Source: SLFT01 sp964493075 (GTDB lineage: Bacteria; Hydrogenedentota; Hydrogenedentia; Hydrogenedentales; CAITNO01). From it: a stretch of 41,592 nt of DNA. Below the pieces are notes generated by a model. That model was not told the DNA's origin, did not search any database, and was given only the letters and a program-made list of their open reading frames with translations. Made by a program: the position numbers and the translations under genes. Of this stretch, positions 1 through 8,733 are shown one piece after another. The stretch covers positions 1 through 41,592 of the forward strand of contig CAZBNU010000008.1 in the NCBI GenBank assembly GCA_964493075.1. Reading direction: 5' to 3'. Positions within the stretch are counted from its first letter, which is position 1. Every line of letters starts with the position of its first letter.

Positions 1-96
1 CGTGTCTTTGCAGAAAATTTATTGGCCAGTTTTACTTCTACATAGGATTTCTGTTAATATAACAGTATGTCGGAGCAATGCGTTTCCGAATACCGT

Positions 97-174
97 CGGG
101 GCGTGGCCTAGCCCGGATAAGGCGCTTGACTGGGGGTCAAGAGATCGTAGGTTCAAATCCTATCGCCCCGACCA
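97..174 (+). tRNA. tRNA-Pro, anticodon GGG
   Basis: A complete cloverleaf can be drawn. The acceptor strands CGGGGCG (97-103) and CGCCCCG (164-170) pair fully, followed by discriminator A171 and an encoded CCA at 172-174. The D stem is GCCT/AGGC. The anticodon stem CTTGA/TCAAG encloses the loop CTGGGGG with anticodon GGG at 132-134, which reads the proline codon CCC (and CCU by wobble). The T arm has the loop TTCAAAT. A TATAAC at 58-63 could be its -10 box, without a clear -35. A pyrimidine-rich stretch follows the CCA directly. Confidence 0.97.
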
Positions 175-287
175 TTTCTTTTCCCTTCATCCGCTGGCTA
201 TTATTGTTTCTATAGTCGTTTAGACTAGCCACTACCCTGCTGCTGCGTGTACAATACCTTTATGTCATCAAGCAAGGTTTTTCTTTT

Positions 288-1235
288 ATGAAAGCGCTTA
301 TTTTTGATAAAGAGCTACATGTTGAAGAGGTGCCAGCGCCAGTGCCGGGACCGGGTGAAGCACTGGTTCATGTGTTGACGGCGGGTATCTGCAATACGGA
401 TATTGAGATTCGCCGTGGATACATGAATTATGCTGGTATTCTGGGACATGAATTCGTGGGTTTTGTTGAGCATGCCTCCAATGATTACCTTATCGGTAAG
501 CGTGTGGTCGGTGAAATTAACTGCGTGTGTGGGCAGTGCCGTTACTGCAGGATGGAAATGCCCAATCATTGTTTGAACCGGAGCGTATTGGGAATTTTCA
601 ATCGTCCGGGCGCTTTTGCCGAATATATCACCCTGCCCGAGCAAAATCTGCATATTGTGCCTGAGGTTCTCCAGGACGACGTAGCCTCTTTTACCGAACC
701 GCTGGCGGCTGCTTTTCGTATAACAGAACAAATTCATATCGCTTCCGATACGCGAATCATTGTCCTGGGGGACGGTAAACTTGGACAATTGGTAGCTCAG
801 ACGCTGTGGCTGTATTCCAAAAATTTGCTCTGCGTTGGCAAGCATCAATGGAAACTGGAGATGTTGTCAGCACGCGGTATTCCCACAGTATTGCATAGAA
901 CAGCGATTGACGGGCAGGCCGATATCGTAGTCGATACTACGGGCAGTTCACAGGGCTTGCAGGAGGCATTATTGCTTGTGCGTTCCGAGGGTACTGTATT
1001 TTTGAAGACAACGTGCGCCGAACCTACAACAGTGGAATCGAAGATTGCGGTGGTAAATGAGGTGCGAATCCTTGGTTCCCGGTGTGGCCCTTTTCGGCCT
1101 GCCCTTGAGGCGCTGGCGCTGGGTACTATCGAAACAAGGCCAATGATAACAGAGACCTATCCTCTGGATGACGCGGTACACGCCATGAACCGGGCGGAAG
1201 ATTCCAGCGTCATGAAAGTGCTATTGCATATATAG
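288..1235 (+). CDS. zinc-dependent MDR alcohol dehydrogenase family protein
   Basis: This is a medium-chain dehydrogenase/reductase, expected to oxidise an alcohol or polyol with NAD(P). The GroES-like N-terminal domain carries catalytic zinc ligands Cys35 and His54-Glu55 (GHE), with Glu137 in FTEP as the likely third ligand, as in sorbitol-dehydrogenase-like members. Cys81, Cys84, Cys87 and Cys95 have the 3-3-8 spacing of the structural zinc site. The Rossmann loop GDGKLG lies at 161-166. At 315 residues it is somewhat shorter than the usual 340-350. AAGG lies about 10 bases before the ATG. Substrate cannot be told from sequence; the next gene is unrelated (RNase HII). Confidence 0.88.
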   Translation: MKALIFDKELHVEEVPAPVPGPGEALVHVLTAGICNTDIEIRRGYMNYAGILGHEFVGFVEHASNDYLIGKRVVGEINCVCGQCRYCRMEMPNHCLNRSVLGIFNRPGAFAEYITLPEQNLHIVPEVLQDDVASFTEPLAAAFRITEQIHIASDTRIIVLGDGKLGQLVAQTLWLYSKNLLCVGKHQWKLEMLSARGIPTVLHRTAIDGQADIVVDTTGSSQGLQEALLLVRSEGTVFLKTTCAEPTTVESKIAVVNEVRILGSRCGPFRPALEALALGTIETRPMITETYPLDDAVHAMNRAEDSSVMKVLLHI

Positions 1236-1307
1236 CATCAGATTGTCCTTGCGGGGCTCACAAGGATAACTTGCGCTTTGGAGGGCGCTACAGGTAAAGT
1301 AGAGCTG

Positions 1308-2006
1308 ATGTCCACGATGAAATGCATGACAAAAGAGTGTTTTCTGAAGCAGGGAAACGGTACGTTTACACTGCGCGAAGAAAAACGTCTGCTGGTAATG
1401 CTTTCGCTGGAAGATTTCTTGTGGGCGCAGGGATTTGCGTGCATTGCTGGTACAGACGAAGCTGGACGTGGGCCTATTGCCGGTCCGATTGTTGCTGCCG
1501 CAGTAGTGTTGAAATATCCGGTTTTCGGTTTGAATGATTCCAAAAAGATTTCTGAGGCACGCCGGGAAGCACTGTATGAGCAGTTGCTTGCGGAAGATCA
1601 TCTTGTCAGTGTCGCCATTAAGTCGGCACAGGAAATTGATCGTTCCGGCATACAACACGCCAATCTCTCTGCTATGGCTGAATCGGTGGCTGGATTGTCG
1701 CCCCCACCGGATTTTGTTTTGGTGGATGGTTATAATTTAACCGGCGTAAAACCGCCGGTGATGCGCGTCATAAAAGGTGATGCTCGGTCTTTGAGCATCG
1801 CTGCAGCCAGTATTGTGGCGAAAGTCACGCGGGACAGAATGCTGTTGGAAATGGACAGCGTCTATCCCGGATATGGATTTGCTCGACACAAGGGATACGG
1901 AACGCGTGAACATCTCGACGCGCTTGCTGCTCTTGGGCCATGCCCTGAACATCGAAGAAGTTTTGCGCCTCTTGCGCAAAAAGAAGATACATCGTCTTTG
2001 CTGTAA
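1308..2006 (+). CDS. rnhB: ribonuclease HII
   Basis: Cleaves RNA in RNA-DNA hybrids and at misincorporated ribonucleotides. Counting from this ATG, the catalytic residues are in TDEAGRG (Asp50, Glu51), VDG (Asp140) and TRD (Asp176), and the block GDARSLSIAAASIVAKV is typical of type 2 RNases H. The C-terminal region GYGFARHKGYGT is also conserved. A leader of roughly 40 residues with an LREEKRLLVMLSLE-like helix precedes the catalytic core, as in clostridial-type RNase HII, so I keep an upstream start. The frame opens at a TTG at 1278, with ATGs at 1308, 1317, 1326 and 1398, and none has a convincing SD. The TPR gene begins 14 bases downstream and may be cotranscribed. Confidence 0.93.
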   Translation: MSTMKCMTKECFLKQGNGTFTLREEKRLLVMLSLEDFLWAQGFACIAGTDEAGRGPIAGPIVAAAVVLKYPVFGLNDSKKISEARREALYEQLLAEDHLVSVAIKSAQEIDRSGIQHANLSAMAESVAGLSPPPDFVLVDGYNLTGVKPPVMRVIKGDARSLSIAAASIVAKVTRDRMLLEMDSVYPGYGFARHKGYGTREHLDALAALGPCPEHRRSFAPLAQKEDTSSLL

Positions 2007-2020
2007 TTTGGAATGTCATC

Positions 2021-3748
2021 ATGTTTACTTGCAGTTGTAAAACTATCCTTGTAGGACTACTACTTATCGCCCTTGCCGGGTGCGCTACCGTTTCGTATTT
2101 TGCGGGTATTGATTCTTTTTTCGGGCGGCCAGAACCGGTTACCCGGCAGGCCAGAGCCTACGCCCAGCATCTGGCAGGGGTTATTTATGAACGACAGGGA
2201 AAATTTGATCAGGCCATAGTGGCATGGCAGAAGGTCATTGAACTGGATGAAAAGGCGCTGGCGCCGCGTTTACGTCTTGTCGGCGCTTATGCGCGTCAGG
2301 GCGACAACGAAAAAGCGATGGCCACATGCTGGGAGGCACTGCAGCATTTTCCTGATAAATCGGAACTGTGGATTGTCTATGGTGAATTGAATCACCGTCT
2401 GGACAATATTGAAAAGGCAATTGCCGCATTTAAGAAGGCCATAGAACTCAAACCGGATGATTTGACCGGTTACGGTGCTTTGGTGGAACTACAGGAAAGC
2501 ACGAACGATTTGGTCGCCGCCATTGACATTTATGAGCGACTGATTGAAAAAAGTCCCAACAGTGCTGCCCTGTATTATCAGCTTGGCATCAACCTTGCCC
2601 AGATAAATGATAATGAGTATGCGCAACGCACTTTCCAGAAAGTCCTCGAACTGGAACCACGAATTACGCGGGCGCGTTTTTTTCTTGCCTTAACGTTTTT
2701 TCAAACAGGCAACTACGAGCAATGTGCAGAGGAATTGCGCGGATACCTGCTAGATCGTCCCTTCGATACTGCTGCCCTTGAGTATCGTGCTGCCGCTTTG
2801 GTTCGCCTTGGACGGCTGGATGAAGCACGCTATTCCATGGAACTGATATTGGCGGGCAAGGAAGCGACAAGAAAGAATTCGCTGCAGCATTCCTGGATTT
2901 TGCTTGAATCAAATCAAGTGGAGCAAGCGCAGCAGTTTGCGCTCGAAGCAGGCGCCTACATTTTTGCGGATATTATTTTCGCCGCCAACCTTCTGCGAAC
3001 TGTGGCACCGGAGGACCGACCTGCTATTCCCTGGGATGACCGCTTTACCCTGGACGAAGTGGAAACGGAAAGCGACCTTTTCATTTCTTCAGTTATGAGT
3101 CTTTTCGGAAAAGATGTTGTTGCCCCCAAGGTGCTTGCGATGCTTGATAGCCTGCAGGAAACGGTTGGTTTTTCACCGGCGCTGTTCTTGTTTAGGGGTA
3201 GAATATTGCTGAACATGGAAGCCTATGAAGCAGCGGCAGCGGCGTTTGAAGTCATACTGGAAAATGGTATTGCGTCCAAGCACGTGCATTATCATTGTGC
3301 CATCGCCTACGAAGAATTGAAGGACATCACGAAAACAGAAAAACACCTTAAACATTATCTGGAAATTGATCCCGAGGATCCTGACATACTGAATTTTCTG
3401 GGGTACTTTTATACTGATCTCAATATCAATCTTGAACAGGCGGAAGAATTGCTTAATCGTGCCTTGCAAAAAGACCCTGATAATCCCTTTTATCTCGATA
3501 GTATGGGATGGCTGTATTTTCGACGGGGAGATGCGGACAAGGCGGCGGCCTATATCCAACGTGCCCTATACAACATGGAATCTGATGATGCCTTGCTGCG
3601 TGATCATCTCGGTGACGTGTATTTGCTGCAAGGTAACGTGGATCGTGCGATGTCAGAGTGGCGGCGGGCGTTGCGGCTTGATCCAAGCCTGGACACTGTT
3701 CGCGAAAAGATTGAACGACACACTAAAGATGATTCCACTGCGACATAA
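2021..3748 (+). CDS. TPR-repeat lipoprotein
   Basis: A lipoprotein signal peptide ends in the lipobox LAGC with Cys21 as the lipidated residue. The rest (about 550 residues) is built of tetratricopeptide repeats. Typical helix pairs with the W/L-G-Y-A-P pattern can be followed, for example around residues 45-80, 95-150, 160-215 and 440-565. TPRs bind proteins, so a scaffold or chaperone role at the outer membrane (or the periplasmic face of the inner membrane) is likely; no enzymatic motif is visible. It starts 14 bases after rnhB and converges with tex. The last three or four repeats (NPFYLDSMGWLYFRRG-type) resemble TPR lipoproteins of Proteobacteria whose function is not settled. Confidence 0.85.
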   Translation: MFTCSCKTILVGLLLIALAGCATVSYFAGIDSFFGRPEPVTRQARAYAQHLAGVIYERQGKFDQAIVAWQKVIELDEKALAPRLRLVGAYARQGDNEKAMATCWEALQHFPDKSELWIVYGELNHRLDNIEKAIAAFKKAIELKPDDLTGYGALVELQESTNDLVAAIDIYERLIEKSPNSAALYYQLGINLAQINDNEYAQRTFQKVLELEPRITRARFFLALTFFQTGNYEQCAEELRGYLLDRPFDTAALEYRAAALVRLGRLDEARYSMELILAGKEATRKNSLQHSWILLESNQVEQAQQFALEAGAYIFADIIFAANLLRTVAPEDRPAIPWDDRFTLDEVETESDLFISSVMSLFGKDVVAPKVLAMLDSLQETVGFSPALFLFRGRILLNMEAYEAAAAAFEVILENGIASKHVHYHCAIAYEELKDITKTEKHLKHYLEIDPEDPDILNFLGYFYTDLNINLEQAEELLNRALQKDPDNPFYLDSMGWLYFRRGDADKAAAYIQRALYNMESDDALLRDHLGDVYLLQGNVDRAMSEWRRALRLDPSLDTVREKIERHTKDDSTAT

Positions 3749-3796
3749 GAAGTAGGTTACACAACTCAACACCCAGCCTTTAATTTTCAGGTATCT

Positions 3797-6253
3797 TTAT
3801 TTGCCATCAGAAACGATCTTTTCGCGTAGTGCGGCCAGCTGTTCCGCAAGAGACGTATTCAGGAGCGCATCATCCCCTTTCTTCGAAGAGGATTTCGGCA
3901 GTTTAGGAACGGCCATCGCCCCCTTTCCCCCTTTGCGGCGTTGTGGACGATTGTCGCTCTGAGATCGATTTTGGCGTTCCCGATCATTGTCGCGGCCACG
4001 TCCCCAAGAACCCTGTCGTCCTGCTTCCCGGGTGTCCACATCGGCGTGATCGCTACGCATACCGCGCCGTGATGATTCCGGGCGGGTTAGCGGCAATTTA
4101 ACAGCGCCTTTGATGGATAAGGAAACCTTTTGGGCCTCCTTTTCCACTTGCAGGACGAGTACTTTGACTACATCGCCTACCAAAAGCGCCTTCTTGGGAT
4201 CGTTCAGAATGGTCCTGCCCATTTCAGACCGATGCACAAGCCCCTCCTGTGCCAACCCGATATTGACGAAGACGCCGAAGTCTGTGATGTTGGTAATAAT
4301 GCCTTCTATGACCATACCTGGTTGCAGATCATCAATGGTTTCCAGAGAAACGAAACACGCGGGCGGCCGGAAGCGACGGCGCGGGTCACGACCAATGCGC
4401 CCCAATTCGTAGCGTATGTCTTCCAGTGTCAACGGGCCAACTGCGTCGGTAGCAAAATCGTTTAATGGAAGCGTTATGATGCGTTCCGGTGATGCCGACA
4501 GTTCCTCAACGGTTACGCCGAGAGATTCCGCAATGCGCCCAATCACAGGATAGGCCTCAGGATGAATAGCAGAACCGTCCAGCAGATTCTCGCCATGCAA
4601 AATGCGCAAAAAACCGGCACATTGCTGATAGGTTTTTTCCCCAATACCTGAAACCTCCAGTAATTGCGTCCGATTGGTGAAACCCTGTCGTTTTTCGCGT
4701 TCTTCGATAATGGCCTGTGCGACCCCCACCTGTAAACCGCTGACATAGCGCAGCAGCGCTACAGGCGCGGTGTTGACATCCACCCCTATACGGTTAACCA
4801 CCGATTCTATGGTACGGGCGATGCCTGCCTGGAGGCGTTTTCGGCTTATACCCGAAACAATGCGGCCTGCGGCAAGGAAACCGGGCTCCACTTTTACCAG
4901 TTCAAGCAGGGGGTCTTGCAAGCGTCGCGCCAGGGAAACGGCAGCGCGTGCCGCTTCGTCCATATCAGGCAATTCCGCAGTGGCGAGAGGCGAGTTTACA
5001 TAGGCGGGCAGACCCACATCCTGAACCAGCGTGGCGAAGACGTTATCTTCATGATTCTTACGTAACACTTCTTGCACGGTGCGCAGAAGCTCACGTCCGC
5101 CTGGTCCGCTGCCTACCGCAATGCCGGCAGGTTTGTTGGCCTTGATAAGTTCGAGAAGTGCCTCCCTTGTTTTTTCTTCCAGCTGTTCATCATTGTCGCC
5201 TTCGACAATACAGGTAGTGACGACTTCGCCTGTTTTCTCGACAAGGGCGATGGATCGTTTCTTGGCAAACCAGGTACATATTCCGATAATTGGAACTTGA
5301 CCAGCCGGAAGAGAAAGCAACAGATTCCGGACATGGTCGCGACAGGCATGGATCATGACATCATCTGCTTTGCGGCGCGCCATTGCAAAAACTTCTGCTT
5401 CTATTGCAGGACGCAGCAGACGACGATAGGCATCCGCTACGGACGCCCGTATTTCCTTTTCATAAATGCTTTCAGGTTCCCTAACAAAACGCTTGGTTAT
5501 AGTGTTAATTAACGCTTCGTCGTCAATGACCAGTTCCACGCGCAGCACGGCGTCCCGTTCACCGCGAAGAACAAGCAACAACTTGTCTTCAGGAACAGAT
5601 TGCAGTGGTTGGTCGAAGTCCGAAAAAGCATTATAGCGGGCTGCCTTATCAGGCTGGTTCTTTGTCGTGTTTACGACCAGACGGCCCTGCTCAATAAGAC
5701 ACTGGCGCACTTGTCGCCGAATATCGGTATTCATGGCGATGCATTCCGCTAGAATATGGCGTGCCCCTTCCAGCGCTTCTTCTTCGGATAAGACCTGTTT
5801 TTCAGGAAGGACAAAGGAACTGGCGTAGACTTCTGGTGGTGGTGATGTCGGGGACTGCGCCCAGATATAATCAGCTAGGGGAAGCAGGCCTTTGTTGGCG
5901 GCGATGGCGGCGCGGTTGTTTCTCTGTTTTTTGAAGGGGAGGCTCAAATCTTCAAGGCGAAGGTGGTCTTCACATGCTTCAAATACAGCACGGATGTCGT
6001 CCGTAACCTTGCCCTGCTTTTCGATATTCTGCAGCAAGGCGTCCCGGCGCGTTATCAGAGCAGTGAAATACTCGTTGCGCTCTGCTATGCGCTCCAATTT
6101 ATTTTCACTCAAATCGCCTGTTTCGTCTTTGCGATATCGTGCCACATAGGGAACCGTTGCGCCTTTGTCAAACAGACTGACTGCAGCAATCACCTGTTCA
6201 GGCTTAACATTGACATCTTCAGCGATAAGACCAATAAACCGCTCTTGAATCAT
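3797..6253 (-). CDS. tex: Tex family RNA-binding transcription accessory protein
   Basis: 818 residues with Tex order: N-terminal Tex domain, an RNase-H-like YqgF-type domain in the middle, helix-hairpin-helix motifs (NTAPVALLRYVSGL and LLEVSGIGEKTYQQC) and a C-terminal S1 domain (ITDFGVFVNIGLAQEGLVH). After S1 comes about 100 residues of low-complexity tail rich in Arg, Asp, Gly and Asn, then a short helix; this is longer and more charged than in E. coli YhgF and may add RNA binding. Start choice: an in-frame GTG at 6265 exists, but GGAG sits 6 bases before the ATG at 6253, so I prefer 6253. The gene converges with the TPR lipoprotein gene, 48 bases apart, without an obvious terminator hairpin between them. 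Confidence 0.95.
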   Translation of the reverse strand: MIQERFIGLIAEDVNVKPEQVIAAVSLFDKGATVPYVARYRKDETGDLSENKLERIAERNEYFTALITRRDALLQNIEKQGKVTDDIRAVFEACEDHLRLEDLSLPFKKQRNNRAAIAANKGLLPLADYIWAQSPTSPPPEVYASSFVLPEKQVLSEEEALEGARHILAECIAMNTDIRRQVRQCLIEQGRLVVNTTKNQPDKAARYNAFSDFDQPLQSVPEDKLLLVLRGERDAVLRVELVIDDEALINTITKRFVREPESIYEKEIRASVADAYRRLLRPAIEAEVFAMARRKADDVMIHACRDHVRNLLLSLPAGQVPIIGICTWFAKKRSIALVEKTGEVVTTCIVEGDNDEQLEEKTREALLELIKANKPAGIAVGSGPGGRELLRTVQEVLRKNHEDNVFATLVQDVGLPAYVNSPLATAELPDMDEAARAAVSLARRLQDPLLELVKVEPGFLAAGRIVSGISRKRLQAGIARTIESVVNRIGVDVNTAPVALLRYVSGLQVGVAQAIIEEREKRQGFTNRTQLLEVSGIGEKTYQQCAGFLRILHGENLLDGSAIHPEAYPVIGRIAESLGVTVEELSASPERIITLPLNDFATDAVGPLTLEDIRYELGRIGRDPRRRFRPPACFVSLETIDDLQPGMVIEGIITNITDFGVFVNIGLAQEGLVHRSEMGRTILNDPKKALLVGDVVKVLVLQVEKEAQKVSLSIKGAVKLPLTRPESSRRGMRSDHADVDTREAGRQGSWGRGRDNDRERQNRSQSDNRPQRRKGGKGAMAVPKLPKSSSKKGDDALLNTSLAEQLAALREKIVSDGK

Positions 6254-6397
6254 GGCAAACTCCACTCAATAATAAGTCCAGAAAACAGCCCGTACAAAAT
6301 CGATGCTTCTCGCAAGTAGAAACACAAACTACCATACTCACAATCTCTATGAGAATAAAGTGCTTAGAAAAGAAACGCTGATCCTGTCGAGTGTATC

Positions 6398-6434
6398 AAA
6401 ATTGCATCCCGCAAGCAATTTTCTATCTTTTTTT
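6398..6434 (+). terminator. possible hairpin terminator
   Basis: Perfect 8-bp arms AAAATTGC (6398-6405) and GCAATTTT (6415-6422) enclose a 9-base loop, followed on the plus strand by a T-rich run (CTATCTTTTTTTC). No plus-strand gene lies just upstream. It sits 60 bases downstream of the minus-strand gene ending at 6483, for which the 3' arm supplies only a short U run. It may act on either strand or be chance. Nothing else is recognisable in the 229-base spacer 6254-6482. Confidence 0.35.
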
Positions 6435-6482
6435 CATAGGCGGAAGGCAACTTGTACAGCCCGGAGAATCGCGTTCTCTGAA

Positions 6483-8627
6483 TCAGAAGTCAATGCGGAC
6501 ATCCACGGCAGAAGCACTATTGGGAAACGACAACCAGAGGGTGGCACTTTCTTCATGCCACACCTGTTCAATATCGATGGTTGGATTTGTTATCAACTGT
6601 GAAGGTTTTTTGGGCAGTAAAATTCTGGCGCGCCCCGTGGTGCTGGCAGGGCCGCGCATGGTAAAGGTGAATGTGCTATTTTCCAGTTTTTCGTCGCGAA
6701 TCCTGGCAGCTGCCGCAAGAACTTTTGCCTTGACGCCTTCCTTTTTTATCCAGTCCAAATCATAAAGAAGGGTGCGCTCGTTGGCCGACAACATGCGCTT
6801 CTGGGTTACGCCGATCATGGGATCGAAGAGGTCAAGGTAGTTGCCCTCGAATGAAACAGGTTCATCAGAGACGGATTCATCCAACACAGAAACCGCAAGA
6901 TAGGGCCCGCGTCGAACGGACAAGTAATGCCGGGGTTCCATGTCTATTGCTTTTGATGCAAGCAGCGTAGTGACCACATCCATAATACGCGCTGCACCGT
7001 TTTCTTCTTGTTGCAGTTTGCGTGGACTGGCATCCATGAGCCACACGCCCCCCTCCCCCGCTCCCTGCAGTCTATCTTTGACTGAGGTATCAATACGCAG
7101 CCGATTCAGCAGATCATTCATAGGGATATTGTCATACTTGCCCGCATCGTTCCACCATTCGCGCACATGGTTGTAGGGGTCGTTGCCGTCATCCACGACC
7201 AACAAGAGGCCGCCGCCTTGAACCCATTTGTTCAGTTGGTCATGATACTCCGGCTTAAGTGGTTTCTGGCCTTCATACGTTAACAGCAGTAGTTTATAGC
7301 GGTCGAAAGCGTTCGGAGTGGTGATGGTCTCCAGTTGTGCTGGCTCTACCGGTATGCCTTGTTTTAGCAGTGGTAAGGCCAACCCGTAAAAAGAACCCAG
7401 CGCGTCATCGCTCGGCTTCGGCGCTGCTCGCTGAAACATCATGGTGTCGGATACAATCACACCGATACCCTTGGTGCCGGGTTGTTCTATGTCGGCTTGG
7501 TTCATGTCGTTCAGCGCGTTGATCACTGTCAGCAATTGTGTGGCATATTCAGAGGGAATGCCTTCACGGTCACCGGACTGGGTATCCATGTCCACCTTAG
7601 GATATGTTCCCTGAAAGATGCGGCTGGGCCAGGGCATGACCTCATATCGGCTGACTTCCGGCCACATGAGCGATGCGATGACGGTGCATTCGTAGTTCCA
7701 CTTGTAATTATTCCAACTGTAGTTGGGGTTGTCCTCAATGGGGTCTGCGAGGAACCACACCTTGCGGCCCGTGGGGCGCACCATGCTCAACATCTGGCCG
7801 TATTCCAGAAATGCTGTTTCAAAGGTACGCTCCTTGCGCACACCCCGGTAAATGTTCGGTGTGCGAGATGTGCCCGTCCATACTTGGGCAATGTATCCGT
7901 CCATGGCCTCCACTTCCATCAGGGATGACATGGGGCTTACAATGCGCCAGTGGGCATAGTTGATGAGGCTGTGGGTAGGCACATGGCATTCGATGGTGCG
8001 ACCCTGTTCGGCGGCACGCGCCTTGACGTGTTCCTGTACCTCGCGCAAGGCTTCGTAGTAAAGATGATACTTCAACTTGCTTGCGCGGTATTGGGCGTCA
8101 ACGCTTTTGTCTGGCGCTATCCAAGGTTCCTCGTAGAAACGCTGCCATTCCTGCTTGAACGCCTCACTCCAGCCGGTTTCTGCCCAGTACTCCGGCTCCT
8201 CCAAAAATATGGCGCGTACACCGAGATCAACTGCCGTCGAAACCTTGTTTTTGATATAGTCCACATAGGCGGGCGTGGGTACGTTGTATCCCACTGTTGT
8301 GCTGTTGCCGTGCATGTACAGGCGTCCCGACTTGGTGGTCTGCACTTCCTCTTTCTTGAACCCATCAGGCGTCATATAATAATCACCGTACCCACCCCAG
8401 GAGATTCCGGTCATCATGCCTACGGCGTATCCCTGTCGCTTCCATTCGGCAACGCGATCGGCAAAACTACCATTTACGCCGTACACCACCGCCATGTCCG
8501 AACCGATATCCAACTGCGGGCTGTAGGGCGCCGCCGCCTGAAAACAGGTAAAATCGCGTTCCTCATCGGCTGCGGAAGGCGAGACTGCCAACGACACAAC
8601 AATTGCCCATACCGACAGAACATTCAT
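6483..8627 (-). CDS. secreted glycoside-hydrolase-like protein, family unrecognised
   Basis: 714 residues with an N-terminal signal peptide (hydrophobic stretch to about Ala20, VSPSAA then DEE). Residues 40-400 look like a TIM-barrel glycosidase domain: aromatic-rich segments (GISWGGYGDYYMTPDGF), an acidic pair on a strand end (FLEEPEYW, Glu143-Glu144) and another on a later strand (LMEVEAMDGYIAQVW). Residues 400-540 (GIGVIVSDT..., KLLLLTYEGQKPLKPEYHDQLNKWVQGGGLLLVVDDG) resemble the glutaminase-like second domain of GH42-type beta-galactosidases. The end is beta-rich. I cannot assign a GH family, and the catalytic residues are inferred only from position. It lies downstream of the ceramidase-like gene in the same direction, with a palindromic repeat element between them. 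Confidence 0.6.
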   Translation of the reverse strand: MNVLSVWAIVVSLAVSPSAADEERDFTCFQAAAPYSPQLDIGSDMAVVYGVNGSFADRVAEWKRQGYAVGMMTGISWGGYGDYYMTPDGFKKEEVQTTKSGRLYMHGNSTTVGYNVPTPAYVDYIKNKVSTAVDLGVRAIFLEEPEYWAETGWSEAFKQEWQRFYEEPWIAPDKSVDAQYRASKLKYHLYYEALREVQEHVKARAAEQGRTIECHVPTHSLINYAHWRIVSPMSSLMEVEAMDGYIAQVWTGTSRTPNIYRGVRKERTFETAFLEYGQMLSMVRPTGRKVWFLADPIEDNPNYSWNNYKWNYECTVIASLMWPEVSRYEVMPWPSRIFQGTYPKVDMDTQSGDREGIPSEYATQLLTVINALNDMNQADIEQPGTKGIGVIVSDTMMFQRAAPKPSDDALGSFYGLALPLLKQGIPVEPAQLETITTPNAFDRYKLLLLTYEGQKPLKPEYHDQLNKWVQGGGLLLVVDDGNDPYNHVREWWNDAGKYDNIPMNDLLNRLRIDTSVKDRLQGAGEGGVWLMDASPRKLQQEENGAARIMDVVTTLLASKAIDMEPRHYLSVRRGPYLAVSVLDESVSDEPVSFEGNYLDLFDPMIGVTQKRMLSANERTLLYDLDWIKKEGVKAKVLAAAARIRDEKLENSTFTFTMRGPASTTGRARILLPKKPSQLITNPTIDIEQVWHEESATLWLSFPNSASAVDVRIDF

Positions 8628-8667
8628 GAGTTATTTCTCCGTTTTCTTTCTAAGATGTGTGGCGTAT

Positions 8668-8732
8668 TTGCAGGATTAGTAGGATGGACAGCATAAAATC
8701 AATCCGTCCAATCCGTCAAATCCGTCCTGCAA
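8668..8732. repeat. REP-like palindromic element with three tandem 9-bp units
   Basis: The element is bounded by 8-bp inverted ends TTGCAGGA (8668-8675) and TCCTGCAA (8725-8732). Its right half holds three direct 9-mers: AATCCGTCC (8701-8709), AATCCGTCA (8710-8718) and AATCCGTCC (8719-8727). The left half has the partly complementary AGGATGGACAG. It begins one base after the stop codon of the ceramidase-like gene (8734-8736, minus strand), so it would form a long hairpin in that mRNA and could limit read-through or protect the 3' end. A second triplet occurs at 23871-23897. No transposase is nearby. Confidence 0.7.
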
Positions 8733-8733
8733 C

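Noticed and set aside
2..223. 73-codon open frame across the start of the window
   Set aside because: It runs straight through the tRNA-Pro gene and has no recognisable protein features.
8668..8732. Insertion sequence end or integration site
   Set aside because: No transposase or integrase frame and no target-site duplication could be seen.
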